A DNA stretch of 45,742 nt from Pseudomonas sp. HMWF021 (GCF_003061005.1 NZ_QAIK01000107.1:1-45742), one strand, 5' to 3'; shown: positions 28,106 through 37,832, counted from the first letter of the stretch. A program made the numbers and translations. The notes: generated by a model from the sequence alone, not told the origin.

Positions 28106-28647
28106 GGGAACAGGTCGGCCTCTTGCAGGCTTTTGCCGTCCTGATCCTTGGCAGACAGCTTCGGCGCTTCCTGCAATTGCCAGTCGATGGCCAATGTCGG
28201 GTCATCCCAGCGAATGCTGCGTTCGGCCGACGGCGTGTAGTAGTCGGTGGTCTTGTAGAGAAACTCGGCCACCTCGCTCAGCACGACGAAACCGTGGGCA
28301 AAGCCTTCCGGAACCCAGAGCTGACGATGGTTGTCGGCGGACAGGCGTACGGCGACCCATTTGCCGAAATTCGGCGAACTGCGGCGGATGTCCACGGCCA
28401 CATCCAGCACTTCCCCTACGGTCACCCGTACCAGTTTCCCCTGGGTGTTTTCCAGCTGATAGTGCAGGCCTCGCAACACGCCTTTTTGCGAACGCGAGTG
28501 GTTGTCCTGGACGAACCGGGCGTTTACTCCCGTCGCTTCAGCGAACGCCCTGGCATTGAAGCTTTCATAGAAAAAACCGCGCTCGTCACCGAATACCTTC
28601 GGCTCGATGATCACGACACCCGGCAGGCCGGTTTCAATGACATTCAT
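28102..28647 (-). CDS. rmlC: dTDP-4-dehydrorhamnose 3,5-epimerase
   Basis: 181 residues from the ATG at 28647, which overlaps the rmlA stop (ATGA). Cupin fold with typical segments [32 protein letters not shown] (catalytic His), [13 protein letters not shown] and [15 protein letters not shown]. The frame is open upstream but the extra 41 residues come from inside rmlA. It inverts C3 and C5 of the dTDP-keto sugar. Confidence 0.95.
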   Translation of the reverse strand: MNVIETGLPGVVIIEPKVFGDERGFFYESFNARAFAEATGVNARFVQDNHSRSQKGVLRGLHYQLENTQGKLVRVTVGEVLDVAVDIRRSSPNFGKWVAVRLSADNHRQLWVPEGFAHGFVVLSEVAEFLYKTTDYYTPSAERSIRWDDPTLAIDWQLQEAPKLSAKDQDGKSLQEADLFP

Positions 28648-29519
28648 TGGTGGTCTCCGGCAATCGAGAACAGGTACTGGCCATATCCGGTCTTGCCGAA
28701 ATACTGGGCGCGTTCGAGCAGGTAATCGCGAGTGATCCAGCCGTTCTGATAAGCGATTTCTTCCAGGCACGCGACCTTCAGGCCCTGCCGGTGTTCGATC
28801 GTCTGCACGTACTGAGAGGCCTCCAGCAGGCTGTCATGGGTGCCGGTATCCAGCCATGCGAATCCGCGACCGAAGCGCTCGACCTGCAGATCGCCTCGCT
28901 GCAGATAGGCATTGTTCACGTCGGTGATTTCCAGTTCGCCACGGGGCGAGGGTTTGACCGCCTTGGCAATCCTGATCACATCGTTGTCGTAGAAATACAG
29001 CCCGGTGACGGCGTAGCTGGACTTTGGTTTCGCCGGTTTTTCTTCAATGGACAGCGCGCGCCCCTCGCTGTCGAAATCGATCACGCCGAAACGCTCCGGA
29101 TCCTTGACCCAGTAGCCGAATACGGTTGCGCCCGCCTTTTGCTGGGCAGCCTTCTTCAACTGCTCGCCGAAATACTGGCCATGGAAAATGTTGTCGCCGA
29201 GGATCAGGCAAACCGGATCGTTACCGATAAACTGCTCGCCGATCAGAAAGGCCTGGGCGAGGCCGTCCGGGGACGGTTGTTCGGCATAACTGAACGACAC
29301 GCCGAACTGGCTCCCGTCGCCCAGCAGATTGCGATATTGCGGCAGATCCTGGGGGGTGGAAATCACCAGGATGTCCTTGATGCCGGCCAGCATCAGTACC
29401 GAGATCGGGTAATAGATCATCGGTTTGTCGTAGACCGGCAACAGCTGTTTCGATACACCCAGTGTGATCGGATGCAACCGCGTACCGGAGCCACCGGCCA
29501 GAACTATTCCTTTCATCAT
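28644..29519 (-). CDS. rmlA: Glucose-1-phosphate thymidylyltransferase
   Basis: 291 residues. The nucleotidyltransferase signature is [18 protein letters not shown], followed by [20 protein letters not shown] and [10 protein letters not shown]. It makes dTDP-glucose, the first step of the rhamnose pathway. Two adjacent ATGs (29519 and 29516) are possible; the first overlaps the rmlB stop. Upstream frame extension into rmlB was rejected. Confidence 0.96.
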   Translation of the reverse strand: MMKGIVLAGGSGTRLHPITLGVSKQLLPVYDKPMIYYPISVLMLAGIKDILVISTPQDLPQYRNLLGDGSQFGVSFSYAEQPSPDGLAQAFLIGEQFIGNDPVCLILGDNIFHGQYFGEQLKKAAQQKAGATVFGYWVKDPERFGVIDFDSEGRALSIEEKPAKPKSSYAVTGLYFYDNDVIRIAKAVKPSPRGELEITDVNNAYLQRGDLQVERFGRGFAWLDTGTHDSLLEASQYVQTIEHRQGLKVACLEEIAYQNGWITRDYLLERAQYFGKTGYGQYLFSIAGDHQ

Positions 29520-30598
29520 GCGTGCAGATCCTTGATATCCGTGAAACCGAGGCGTTCGCCCTGGTAGCTGCCGTCCTGGACACGAGCACACCACTGGAGG
29601 TTGTCCAGATACCATTGGACGGTCTTGCGCAGTCCGCTCTCGAAGGTTTCTTCCGGCACCCAGCCAAGCTCGCGTTCGATTTTGCCGGCGTCGATCGCAT
29701 AACGCAGATCATGGCCGGGACGATCCTCGACGTACGTGATCAGGTCGGCGAACCGGGCGACGCCTTGCGGTTTGTGCGGGGCGAGCTCTTCGAGCAGCGC
29801 GCAGATGCCGTTTACCACGTCGATATTCTTCTGCTCGTTGTGGCCGCCAATGTTGTAGGTTTCGCCAACCACGCCTTCGGTGACCACCTTGAGCAGTGCC
29901 CGCGCATGATCGTCGACGAACAGCCAGTCACGTACCTGCTGGCCATTGCCGTACACCGGCAGCGGTTTGCCTGCCAGGGCATTGAGGATCATCAGTGGAA
30001 TCAGTTTTTCCGGGAAGTGATACGGCCCGTAGTTGTTCGAGCAGTTGGTCAGCAGGACCGGCAAGCCATAGGTGCGCTGCCAGGCGCGGACCAGGTGGTC
30101 GGACGCGGCCTTGCTCGCGGAGTAAGGCGAACTCGGCGCATAAGGCGTGTTTTCGGTGAAGAGGTCATCGACGCCATGCAGGTCGCCATAGACCTCGTCG
30201 GTGGAGATATGGTGAAAGCGGAAAGCGCTTTTGCGCGGCTCGCTCAGCCCTGACCAGTAGGCTCGGGCCGCTTCCAGCAGGCTGTAAGTGCCGACGATGT
30301 TGGTCTGGATGAATTCCGACGGACCGTCAATGGAGCGGTCGACATGGGATTCGGCAGCCAGGTGCATGATCGCATGAGGCTGGAAGCGCTGCAGGATGGC
30401 GCTCACCGTGGGCTGGTCGACGATGTCGGCCTGGACGAATTCGTAACGACTGTTGTCGGCGATGCTGGTCAGGGACTCCAGATTGCCGGCATAGGTCAGT
30501 TTGTCGAGGTTAAGCACCTCGTGGTCAGTGTTGCGAATCAGATGGCGAACCAGTGCGGAGCCAATGAAACCGGCACCACCGGTGATGAGAATACGCAT
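29516..30598 (-). CDS. rmlB: dTDP-glucose 4,6-dehydratase
   Basis: 360 residues, extended SDR fold: [18 protein letters not shown] for [31 protein letters not shown] (catalytic Asp-Glu) and [12 protein letters not shown] (YxxxK). It oxidises and dehydrates dTDP-glucose. First gene of a leftward rmlBACD operon with four-base overlaps at each junction. The product sugar feeds lipopolysaccharide core, rhamnolipids or other glycans in Pseudomonas. Confidence 0.97.
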   Translation of the reverse strand: MRILITGGAGFIGSALVRHLIRNTDHEVLNLDKLTYAGNLESLTSIADNSRYEFVQADIVDQPTVSAILQRFQPHAIMHLAAESHVDRSIDGPSEFIQTNIVGTYSLLEAARAYWSGLSEPRKSAFRFHHISTDEVYGDLHGVDDLFTENTPYAPSSPYSASKAASDHLVRAWQRTYGLPVLLTNCSNNYGPYHFPEKLIPLMILNALAGKPLPVYGNGQQVRDWLFVDDHARALLKVVTEGVVGETYNIGGHNEQKNIDVVNGICALLEELAPHKPQGVARFADLITYVEDRPGHDLRYAIDAGKIERELGWVPEETFESGLRKTVQWYLDNLQWCARVQDGSYQGERLGFTDIKDLHA

Positions 30599-30838
30599 GC
30601 AGGTTGGCCTTTTTCCGTAAGACGATAAAGCGAGTGGAGCATAGCTTGTCGGCAGGTGAGGGGCGGTGCAAGAGGGATGCCCCCGCTATTTTGTCTGCGC
30701 CGCGTTTTGCCGCTGGATATTCGACGCACGGGCGTTGCCGATTCGCACATGGCCGAGGGTACGCTCACCGGTCGGGGGTTGATTATCCTTCGAGCCGATG
30801 GCGATATAGGCGCCTAATAAAATTTCAGGGGTCGTTCC

Positions 30839-33751
30839 ATGCCGCTCGCCACGTTGATTCATCGCGCCAGTTTGCCCAGCCCGCAGGTCTCTGAGGCACT
30901 GGCCCGGCAGTGGCTGGCAGAGCATTACGGCCTCAGCGGCACGTTACAGGCGCTGGGCAGTCAGCAGGACCTCAATTACCGGGTCGACAGTGAGCGTGGG
31001 CGCTTTGTCCTGAAAATCTGCCGTGGCGATTACGCGCTGGTGGAGCTGCAGGCCCAGCATGCAGGCCTCAAATACCTTGCCGAGCATTCATCGATACACG
31101 TACCCAAGGTGATCCCGGCCATCAATGGCGAAGACCTGTTGTCGCTGCCGGCCAACGGCGGGCCGGTACACGTGCGGCTGCTGGACTACATCGAAGGCCA
31201 GTCGCTGACTCATCTTGAGCATCTGGGCCAGGAGGTGGTGGCCGGTTTCGGGCGGCTGTGTGGCGAGATGGACCTGGCGCTGGCCGGCTTCGATCACCCG
31301 GGCCTTGCGCGCACGCTGCAATGGGATGCACGCCACGCCAGTGCGCTGATCAACCATCTGCTGCCGGTGATCAAGGATGAACAGCAACGCGCACTGATCG
31401 CTGATGCGGCCGAACAGGCCGAACGCCGCTTGCAGCCGTTGCAGGACAAACTGCCGGTGCAGGCGATTCACATGGACATCACCGATGACAACGCCGTGTG
31501 GCAACGCGATGCCAAACGTCATTGGCAATTGCAGGGCGTGATCGATTTTGGCGATCTGGTGCGCACATGGCGCATCACCGATCTGTCGGTGACCTGCGCG
31601 GCGTTGCTGCACCATGCCGGTGGTGATCCGTTCGTGATTCTGCCGGCGGTGCAGGCCTATCACGCGGTCAATCCGCTGCAGCACGAAGAGTTGCAGGCAC
31701 TGTGGCCGCTGATCGTTGCGCGGGCGGCGGTGCTGGTACTCAGTGGCGAGCAGCAGGTCAGCATCGACCCGGGCAACACCTACAGCCGCGACAACCTTGG
31801 CCACGAATGGGAAATTTTCCACGTGGCGACTTCGGTGCCATTGGCGCTGATGGAAGCGGCGATCCTCACGGCGGTCGGCCAGTCGCTGCCGGCCATTGGC
31901 AGTGATGGCTTCGCACCTTTGCTGCCGGAACTGGTCGGGCGCGAATTCGCGCTGATCGATCTTGGCGTTCTGAGTCCGCATTTCGAGGCGGGCAACTGGG
32001 AGCAGGAGGGCATCGATCAGCGACTGCTGACTGAAGCTGCCGCCGCGCATGGCCTGGCGGCGAGTCGTTACGGGCAATATCGCTTGTCGCAGACGCGAGC
32101 GGACAGTGCGGTTGAACCCCAGACCTTCCCGCTGCACGTTGAACTGCGCGTGCCGCAGGGTTCGGCCGTGGAAGCGCCGTTTGCCGGTGTGCTGCATCAC
32201 GCGCCGTACGGTGTGCTGCAACTCGACGGGCCGCAGCTGAGCGTGCGCCTGTGGGGCGTGAACGCCTCGTTGCACAGTGGCGCGGCGTTGGTCAAAGGTC
32301 AGGTGCTGGGTGCGGTCAATGGGCCACTGCTTGTGCAGTTGAGCCGCGTCGCTTCGCTGGATGCGCCGTTGTTCTGCAGCCCTTCGCGCGCGGCTGCGTG
32401 GCAGGGGTTGTGTCCGTCACCGGCGACGCTGTTGGGCCTGGCCTGCGATGCCGAGCCGGAGCTGGACGCGAAAACCTTGCTTGAGCGGCGAGACGCCAGT
32501 TTCGCCCGCACGCAAAAACACTATTACGTCGACCCGCCGCGCATCGAACGCGGCTGGCGCAATCACCTGATCGACATGCAGGGCCGCTCCTACCTCGACA
32601 TGCTCAACAACGTCGCGGTGCTCGGTCATGGTCATCCGCGCATGGCGCAGGTGGCAGCGCGGCAGTGGTCGCTGCTCAACACCAACTCGCGATTCAACTA
32701 TGCAGCCGTGGCGGAGTTCTCCGAACGTTTGCTGAACCTGGCGCCGGAAGGCATGGACCGGGTGTTTCTGGTCAACAGCGGCAGCGAGGCCAACGATCTG
32801 GCGATCCGCCTGGCGTGGGCTTACAGCGGCGGCCGCGACATGCTCAGCGTGCTTGAGGCTTATCACGGCTGGACGGTGGGTGCCGATGCGGTATCGACGT
32901 CAATCGCCGACAATCCGCGTGCACTTGAAAGTCGCCCTGACTGGGTGCATCCGGTGACCGCGCCGAATATCTATCGCGGTGAATTCCGTGGCCTCGATTC
33001 TGCGGCGGGTTATGTGCGTAGCGTCGAAGCGCAACTGGCGCATATCGCCGCGCAGAAGCGTCAACTGGCCGGGTTCATCTGCGAGCCGGTGTATGGCAAC
33101 GCCGGCGGTATTTCCCTGCCGCCCAATTACCTGAAGCAAGTGTATGCGTTGGTACGTGCCCAGGGCGGGGTGTGCATCGCCGACGAAATACAGGTCGGTT
33201 ACGGACGCATGGGCCATTTTTTCTGGGGTTTCGAAGAGCAGGGCGTGGTGCCGGACATCATTACCATGGCCAAGGGCATGGGCAACGGTCAGCCGCTCGG
33301 CGCCGTCATTACGCGCCGGGAAATCGCCGAAGCGCTGGAAGCCGAGGGCTACTTCTTTTCCTCCGCTGGCGGCAGTCCGGTGAGTTGCCAGATCGGCATG
33401 GCGGTGCTGGATGTGATGGAAGAAGAAAAACTCTGGGAAAACGCCCAGGTGGTCGGTGGGCATTTCAAGGCGCGGCTGGAAGCCTTGATCGATAAACATC
33501 CGCTGGTGGGCGCGGTGCACGGTTCCGGGTTTTATCTGGGCGTGGAGTTGATCCGCAATCGCGAGACCCTGGAGCCGGCTACCGAAGAAACCACGCTGTT
33601 GTGCGATCGCTTGCGCGAGCTGGGGATCTTCATGCAGCCGACCGGAGATGACCTGAACATTCTCAAGATCAAACCGCCGATGGTCACCTCGCGGCGCAGT
33701 GTGGATTTCTTCGTCGACATGCTGGATCAGGTGCTCGAAGAAGGCCTGTAA
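30839..33751 (+). CDS. Kinase / M23-like / class III aminotransferase fusion (putative phospho-lyase)
   Basis: 970 residues in three parts. Residues about 25-330 are an aminoglycoside-phosphotransferase-type kinase: catalytic H211-M-D213 with N218 (IHMDITDDNAVW) and metal-binding D236 (VIDFGDLVRTW). Residues about 405-500 resemble an M23/lipoyl-like beta domain (VPQGSAVEAPFAGVLHHAP). Residues about 555-970 are a class III PLP aminotransferase: VNSGSEANDLAIRLAW, EAYHGWTVG, CIADEIQVGYGRMG and PLP-Lys K812 (TMAKGMGNGQPLG). Related vertebrate proteins act separately as hydroxylysine kinase and phosphohydroxylysine or phosphoethanolamine phospho-lyase; a kinase-then-eliminate reaction is the likely role, substrate unknown. 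aguA lies 234 bases downstream across a REP. Confidence 0.85.
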   Translation: MPLATLIHRASLPSPQVSEALARQWLAEHYGLSGTLQALGSQQDLNYRVDSERGRFVLKICRGDYALVELQAQHAGLKYLAEHSSIHVPKVIPAINGEDLLSLPANGGPVHVRLLDYIEGQSLTHLEHLGQEVVAGFGRLCGEMDLALAGFDHPGLARTLQWDARHASALINHLLPVIKDEQQRALIADAAEQAERRLQPLQDKLPVQAIHMDITDDNAVWQRDAKRHWQLQGVIDFGDLVRTWRITDLSVTCAALLHHAGGDPFVILPAVQAYHAVNPLQHEELQALWPLIVARAAVLVLSGEQQVSIDPGNTYSRDNLGHEWEIFHVATSVPLALMEAAILTAVGQSLPAIGSDGFAPLLPELVGREFALIDLGVLSPHFEAGNWEQEGIDQRLLTEAAAAHGLAASRYGQYRLSQTRADSAVEPQTFPLHVELRVPQGSAVEAPFAGVLHHAPYGVLQLDGPQLSVRLWGVNASLHSGAALVKGQVLGAVNGPLLVQLSRVASLDAPLFCSPSRAAAWQGLCPSPATLLGLACDAEPELDAKTLLERRDASFARTQKHYYVDPPRIERGWRNHLIDMQGRSYLDMLNNVAVLGHGHPRMAQVAARQWSLLNTNSRFNYAAVAEFSERLLNLAPEGMDRVFLVNSGSEANDLAIRLAWAYSGGRDMLSVLEAYHGWTVGADAVSTSIADNPRALESRPDWVHPVTAPNIYRGEFRGLDSAAGYVRSVEAQLAHIAAQKRQLAGFICEPVYGNAGGISLPPNYLKQVYALVRAQGGVCIADEIQVGYGRMGHFFWGFEEQGVVPDIITMAKGMGNGQPLGAVITRREIAEALEAEGYFFSSAGGSPVSCQIGMAVLDVMEEEKLWENAQVVGGHFKARLEALIDKHPLVGAVHGSGFYLGVELIRNRETLEPATEETTLLCDRLRELGIFMQPTGDDLNILKIKPPMVTSRRSVDFFVDMLDQVLEEGL

Positions 33752-33758
33752 CCCATAC

Positions 33759-33849
33759 CCCTGTAGGAGCTGCCGCAGGCTGCGATCTTTTGATCTGGCT
33801 TTTCAAAGGCAAAGCCAAAAGATCGCAGCCTGCGGCAGCTCCTACAGGG
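33759..33849. repeat. REP-type palindrome 7, between the fusion gene and aguA
   Basis: Arms CCCTGTAGGAGCTGCCGCAG and complement, continuing to CGATCTTTTG. Perfect over more than 30 bases. It begins seven bases after the fusion-gene stop. Confidence 0.88.
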
Positions 33850-33914
33850 ATTCAGATTTATATCGATAATTGTTGTGGGATTTTAGATGTTCGGTTGTTG
33901 GCTAGCTTTTAATG

Positions 33915-33928
33915 CCGATATTTATCGG
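33915..33928. promoter_or_regulatory. Short palindrome upstream of aguA
   Basis: CCGATA-TT-TATCGG, 58-71 bases before the aguA start, in an A/T-rich stretch. In P. aeruginosa the agu genes are controlled by the TetR-type AguR; a link is only suggestive. Confidence 0.3.
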
Positions 33929-33985
33929 TTATAAAGTCGCCATTGCTTTGTAACCCTTCGACGGTTCCCCAGGAGTCCTGTGCCG

Positions 33986-35092
33986 ATGACCACTTTGAAA
34001 AGTACCCCGCGTGACGATGGCTTCTACATGCCGGCCGAGTGGGCGCCGCAGACCCAGACCTGGATGATCTGGCCCGAGCGTCCGGACAACTGGCGCCTGG
34101 GTGGCAAGCCGGCGCAGGCGGCCCATGCTGCCGTGGCCAAGGCCATCGCGCGTTTCGAACCGGTGACCGTCGCCGTGTCCGCCGGCCAGTACGAAAATGC
34201 TCGCGCGCGCCTCGACGTGCCGAATATCCGCGTGGTCGAGATGTCCAGCGATGATGCCTGGGTGCGCGACAGCGGCCCTACTTTCGTCATCAATAACAGC
34301 GGTGAAGTGCGCGGTGTAAACTGGGATTTCAATGCCTGGGGTGGCTTCGAGGGCGGTCTGTATTCGCCGTGGAACCGTGATTCGCAGGTCGGTGGCAAGA
34401 TCCTCGAAATCGAGCGCAGCCCGCGTTATCGCACCGAAGGTTTTGTGCTCGAGGGCGGCTCGATTCACGTCGATGGCGAAGGCACGCTGATCACCACCGA
34501 AGAGTGCCTGCTCAATCACAACCGCAACCCGCATCTGGGCCGCGAAGAGATCGAAGCGGTGCTGCGCGACAATCTGTCTGTGGACAAGATCATCTGGCTG
34601 CCGGACGGCCTGTTCAACGACGAAACCGACGGCCATGTGGATAACTTCTGCTGCTACGTGCGCCCGGGCGAAGTGCTGCTGGCGTGGACCGACGATCCGC
34701 AGGACCCGAACTACCCGCGCTGCCAGGCCGCAATGAACGTGCTGCAAAGCAGCACCGACGCCAAAGGTCGCCCGTTCACGGTGCACAAGATGCCGATTCC
34801 GGGGCCGCTGTACGCCACCGAAGAAGAGTGCGCCGGTGTCGATCCGGTTGACGGTACGCAGGAGCGTAACCCGTCCGTGCGCCTGGCCGGTTCCTACGTG
34901 AATTTCCTGATCGTCAACGGCGGCATCATCGCGCCGAGCTTCGACGATCCAATGGATGCCCCGGCGCGGGAAATCCTGCAGACGCTGTTCCCGCAGCACG
35001 AAGTGGTGATGGTGCCGGGCCGTGAATTGTTACTGGGTGGCGGCAATATCCACTGCCTTACCCAACAGCAACCCGCGCCGCACAAAGAGTGA
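33986..35092 (+). CDS. aguA: Agmatine deiminase
   Basis: 368 residues from the ATG at 33986 (AGGAG ten bases upstream; a GTG at 33980 is also in frame). It reads like the pseudomonad enzyme from the start ([20 protein letters not shown]) through [37 protein letters not shown] and [14 protein letters not shown], to the nucleophile C357 in [11 protein letters not shown]. It converts agmatine to N-carbamoylputrescine and ammonia for putrescine synthesis or arginine/agmatine catabolism. The usual partner aguB is not seen in the window. A strong terminator follows. Confidence 0.96.
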   Translation: MTTLKSTPRDDGFYMPAEWAPQTQTWMIWPERPDNWRLGGKPAQAAHAAVAKAIARFEPVTVAVSAGQYENARARLDVPNIRVVEMSSDDAWVRDSGPTFVINNSGEVRGVNWDFNAWGGFEGGLYSPWNRDSQVGGKILEIERSPRYRTEGFVLEGGSIHVDGEGTLITTEECLLNHNRNPHLGREEIEAVLRDNLSVDKIIWLPDGLFNDETDGHVDNFCCYVRPGEVLLAWTDDPQDPNYPRCQAAMNVLQSSTDAKGRPFTVHKMPIPGPLYATEEECAGVDPVDGTQERNPSVRLAGSYVNFLIVNGGIIAPSFDDPMDAPAREILQTLFPQHEVVMVPGRELLLGGGNIHCLTQQQPAPHKE

Positions 35093-35160
35093 GTTGAGAC
35101 GTAACAGCTTGAGTTGATTAATAAATCAATCAAGTGAAGATTAGCTTGCTATGTATGCGC

Positions 35161-35194
35161 AGAAGCCCGCGGCCCCACTGGACTGCGGGCTTCT
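35161..35194 (+). terminator. Rho-independent terminator of aguA
   Basis: AGAAGCCCGC-N13-GCGGGCTTCT, ten-base perfect stem followed by TTTGT, 68 bases after the aguA stop. Confidence 0.85.
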
Positions 35195-35224
35195 TTGTAT
35201 CCGCTTGTCGACAATACGCCGACC

Positions 35225-35241
35225 TTGGCATAGCTCTTGTA
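35225..35241 (+). promoter_or_regulatory. Possible sigma-54 promoter before the 70-residue protein gene
   Basis: TTGGCA-N6-TTGTA: the -24 GG and -12 G are correctly spaced; the consensus -12 TTGCA is changed at one base. It is 97 bases upstream of the next start codon. Confidence 0.4.
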
Positions 35242-35337
35242 TCGGACTACGCGCACTAGGGAGAGGGGGGAACTTCAACAGTTCTGTCATAAACCTTGGA
35301 TAACTTAGCCGCTCACGAACGGGGAGAGAGCGCTGAA

Positions 35338-35550
35338 ATGAACGCCGAAGTGAACGTAGTCAGCGAGCGGAATATGCATCCCATGGTCGTAAACGGTGAA
35401 TCGCTCCAGATTGTCGCGCACTTTTTGAAATCCAACGGAACGCGTCAGATCAGGGAACCTGATCCGCGCCGGATGATGATCGAGCGCTACCCCGCTGGCC
35501 TGTTCAGCGAGGCCGAACTGGAAGCGTTATGGGCTGTAATGCAGGGATAA
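35338..35550 (+). CDS. Small soluble protein of unknown function
   Basis: 70 residues from the ATG at 35338, preceded by a strong GGGGAGAGAG Shine-Dalgarno. Starts MNAEVNVVSERNMHPMVVNG. Not recognised. The middle holds basic clusters (SNGTRQIREPDPRRMMIERY) and the end is acidic and helical (FSEAELEALWAVMQG). A frame-extending TTG at 35296 lacks a ribosome site. It stands alone between two terminators, so it is its own transcript. Codon use and the strong ribosome site make it credible. Confidence 0.7.
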   Translation: MNAEVNVVSERNMHPMVVNGESLQIVAHFLKSNGTRQIREPDPRRMMIERYPAGLFSEAELEALWAVMQG

Positions 35551-35572
35551 GAAAAAACAACAAGGATTGCTG

Positions 35573-35602
35573 AAAGCGCTGCCGGGATGGCGGCGCTTTT
35601 TT
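35573..35602 (+). terminator. Terminator of the 70-residue protein gene
   Basis: AAAGCGCTGCC-GGGAT-GGCGGCGCTTT with one mismatch, followed by TTTT, 23 bases after the stop. Confidence 0.8.
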
Positions 35603-35613
35603 ATGGAAAACAG

Positions 35614-35687
35614 AAAAGATCGCAGCCTTCGGCAGCTCCTACATGGGGTGGTGTGCCTGTAGGAGCTGCCGAAGGCTGCGATCTTTT
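35614..35687. repeat. REP-type palindrome 8
   Basis: Arms AAAAGATCGCAGCCTTCGGC and complement, near-perfect, same CCTTCGG subtype as the copy after rimK. It lies between the small gene and the stop of the convergent siderophore receptor gene (35698). Confidence 0.86.
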
Positions 35688-35697
35688 GATCCTTTTT

Positions 35698-37803
35698 TTA
35701 AAAACTGTAGGTGCCGGTCATCACCACGCTGCGCGGTGCGCCTGGCTGGATCTGATACTGGCTGGTGGCCGAGGCGTAGTATTCACGATCGGTGATGTTG
35801 TTCAGCGCCGCGCGTAAATCCCAGTCCTTGAAACGATAGCCAAGCAGCGCATCCCAGCGGCCATAACCCGGCAGCACGGTGGTATTGGCGTTGTCGGCAT
35901 AACGCTGACCGACCAGAGTCAAGCCGGTTTCGCCGTACCAGCCCATCTCCGGTTTCCAGGTCAGGAACAGGCTGCCGTTGTGTTTGGCCACGTTGTTGAC
36001 GCGTTTGCCTTCCAGGCCGTTGTTGTCCTTCTCGATGGTGGTGTCCTGCACGCCGACGCCACCGCGCATGTACCAGTTGCCGACCAGTTTGCCGGTGGCG
36101 GTCAGCTCGACGCCCCGTGAGCGCTGCAAACCGGTCATGACGGTCAGGGTCGGATCGTTCGGATCGCTGGTGCGGCGGTTGTAGAGTTCCAGGTCGTAGA
36201 CCGCCAGCGTGGTGCTCAAGCGATCATCGAGCCAGTCGCTCTTCACGCCGATTTCTTTCTGTTTGGTCAGCTCCGGACTCAAGTCATTGGTGTTGCCGGC
36301 AGCGCCCGGAGTGATGCCGATCAGGCCGCCGCCCACCGGCGAGAAAGTCTTGGACCAGGAGGCGTAGAACGAATGGTTCTGCAGCGGCGTCCAGACAATC
36401 CCGAAACGCGGACTGGTGCTGTGGCTGTCGCGGTCTTCGGTGATGTTCTTGAGTTTGTTGGTCGACTCGATATCGAACGTGTCGTAGCGCAGGCCGGCCA
36501 GCAGTTGCCATTGATCGTTCAGGCGCAATTGGTCCTGCACGTAGACTGCGCGGCTCTCGACTTCGGTGTGGCTGTCGCTGAACGTTTGCAGGCTGCCGGT
36601 GTGGCGCAGCTCGCGGTTGGGGTTGAACAGGTCGAGCGACGGCACCGGTTGTGCGCCGGGCGTCTTGCCGGTGGCGGCGTTGTACAACTTCGGATCGCGG
36701 CGTTGGCTGCCGATCTCGACGCCGGTCAACAGGCGATGCTCGAGGCCAAAGGTATCGAATCCGCCTTCCAGTTCGAGGTTGTTGTAGACGTTGCGGGTGG
36801 TCAGGTCCTGCTGCCAGTGCTGGCGCGCAACCTTGTTGGTTTTCGGATCGAAGCCGGTCAGGTAGGTGTTGTCGAAATCGCTGTCGAGCTTGAACACGCC
36901 GAAGGTCTGGCGCAGTTGCCAGGCGTCGTTGAACTCGTAGGTGAGTTTCGAGCGCAGGGATTGCGCCTTGTCGTCGATGAAATCGTGATCGTTGCCGTAA
37001 GTAGTGTCGCGACCAACGTCCGCCGGGCGGCCATTCACACCGGGAATGCCGCGATCCGGGGTGCGGTTGTAGCGACTGTATTCGTATTGCACCAGCCAGT
37101 TCAGGTCAGGGGTCAGTTGCCAGCTCATCGATGGCGCGAACAACTGCCGGTTGCCGCTGACGCCGTCGCGAAAGCTGTTTTCATCCATGTTGCCCATGTT
37201 CAGGCGCAGGCTGAGGTTTTCGCTGGGGTCGGTGCTGAGGTCGGCGTACAGGCTGCGCAGGTCTTCGGTGCCGCCCTGGGCCTCGATGGTCGAGCGACGG
37301 CCGAACTCGGGCAGCTTGCTCACGCGGTTGACGATCCCGCCCTGGCTGCCACGGCCATAAAGTACGGCTGCCGGACCTTTGAGCACTTCGACCCGCTCGA
37401 TATTGTGCAGGTCGCGCTTGTATTGGCTGTCGTCGCGAATGCCGTCCAGATAAAAGTCGTTGCTGGCGTCGAAGCCGCGGATGCGCAGGCTGTCGAAGCG
37501 CGTGTCGGCGCTGCTGCTGACGTTGGGAATGCCGCTCAAGGCATCGCCGATGTCATTGGTGCCGTAGTCGGCGACGTTCGCGGTCTTGATCGAGTCGATG
37601 GCCTGCGGCACATAACGCACCGGGGTGGAGGTGCGGGTCGCGGTGTTGCTGATCTTGACGCGCGGGTCCTCCGCTTGTTCTTCGGCGCTGATTGCGGTGG
37701 CGGGCAATTCGGTGGCGGAGTAAGCAAAACCGCTGGACAGAACGGCAGACAATCCAAGGGTAACGGGCGTGAGACGGAACGGGGCAGGCATGAAAAAGCG
37801 CAT
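35698..37803 (-). CDS. TonB-dependent siderophore receptor
   Basis: 701 residues. Signal peptide (PAPFRLTPVTLGLSAVLSSG, cleavage near AYS-AT), TonB-box region, plug domain (VRYVPQAIDSIKTANVADYG, ERVEVLKGPAAVLYGRGSQG) and a barrel ending in APRSVVMTGTYSF, the terminal Phe needed for assembly. No STN domain. The class is the siderophore receptor group (FhuA/Fiu-like); hydroxamate or catecholate ligand cannot be read directly. A Fur box lies 30-48 bases upstream, so it is induced by iron limitation. Two starts (37803 and 37791) are possible; neither has a good ribosome site. Order next to aguA and oprQ matches what I recall for P. putida. Confidence 0.92.
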   Translation of the reverse strand: MRFFMPAPFRLTPVTLGLSAVLSSGFAYSATELPATAISAEEQAEDPRVKISNTATRTSTPVRYVPQAIDSIKTANVADYGTNDIGDALSGIPNVSSSADTRFDSLRIRGFDASNDFYLDGIRDDSQYKRDLHNIERVEVLKGPAAVLYGRGSQGGIVNRVSKLPEFGRRSTIEAQGGTEDLRSLYADLSTDPSENLSLRLNMGNMDENSFRDGVSGNRQLFAPSMSWQLTPDLNWLVQYEYSRYNRTPDRGIPGVNGRPADVGRDTTYGNDHDFIDDKAQSLRSKLTYEFNDAWQLRQTFGVFKLDSDFDNTYLTGFDPKTNKVARQHWQQDLTTRNVYNNLELEGGFDTFGLEHRLLTGVEIGSQRRDPKLYNAATGKTPGAQPVPSLDLFNPNRELRHTGSLQTFSDSHTEVESRAVYVQDQLRLNDQWQLLAGLRYDTFDIESTNKLKNITEDRDSHSTSPRFGIVWTPLQNHSFYASWSKTFSPVGGGLIGITPGAAGNTNDLSPELTKQKEIGVKSDWLDDRLSTTLAVYDLELYNRRTSDPNDPTLTVMTGLQRSRGVELTATGKLVGNWYMRGGVGVQDTTIEKDNNGLEGKRVNNVAKHNGSLFLTWKPEMGWYGETGLTLVGQRYADNANTTVLPGYGRWDALLGYRFKDWDLRAALNNITDREYYASATSQYQIQPGAPRSVVMTGTYSF

Positions 37804-37832
37804 CCGAAAGGGTAGGGAAATTCAAACGCGCG

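Noticed and set aside
1579..35687. Recurring 25-40 base repeats considered as CRISPR-like
   Set aside because: They are inverted pairs scattered between genes kilobases apart, with no regular spacers or cas genes.
36373..37815. Long plus-strand open frame opposite the siderophore receptor gene
   Set aside because: No recognisable domain, and the receptor on the other strand is complete with signal peptide and terminal Phe.
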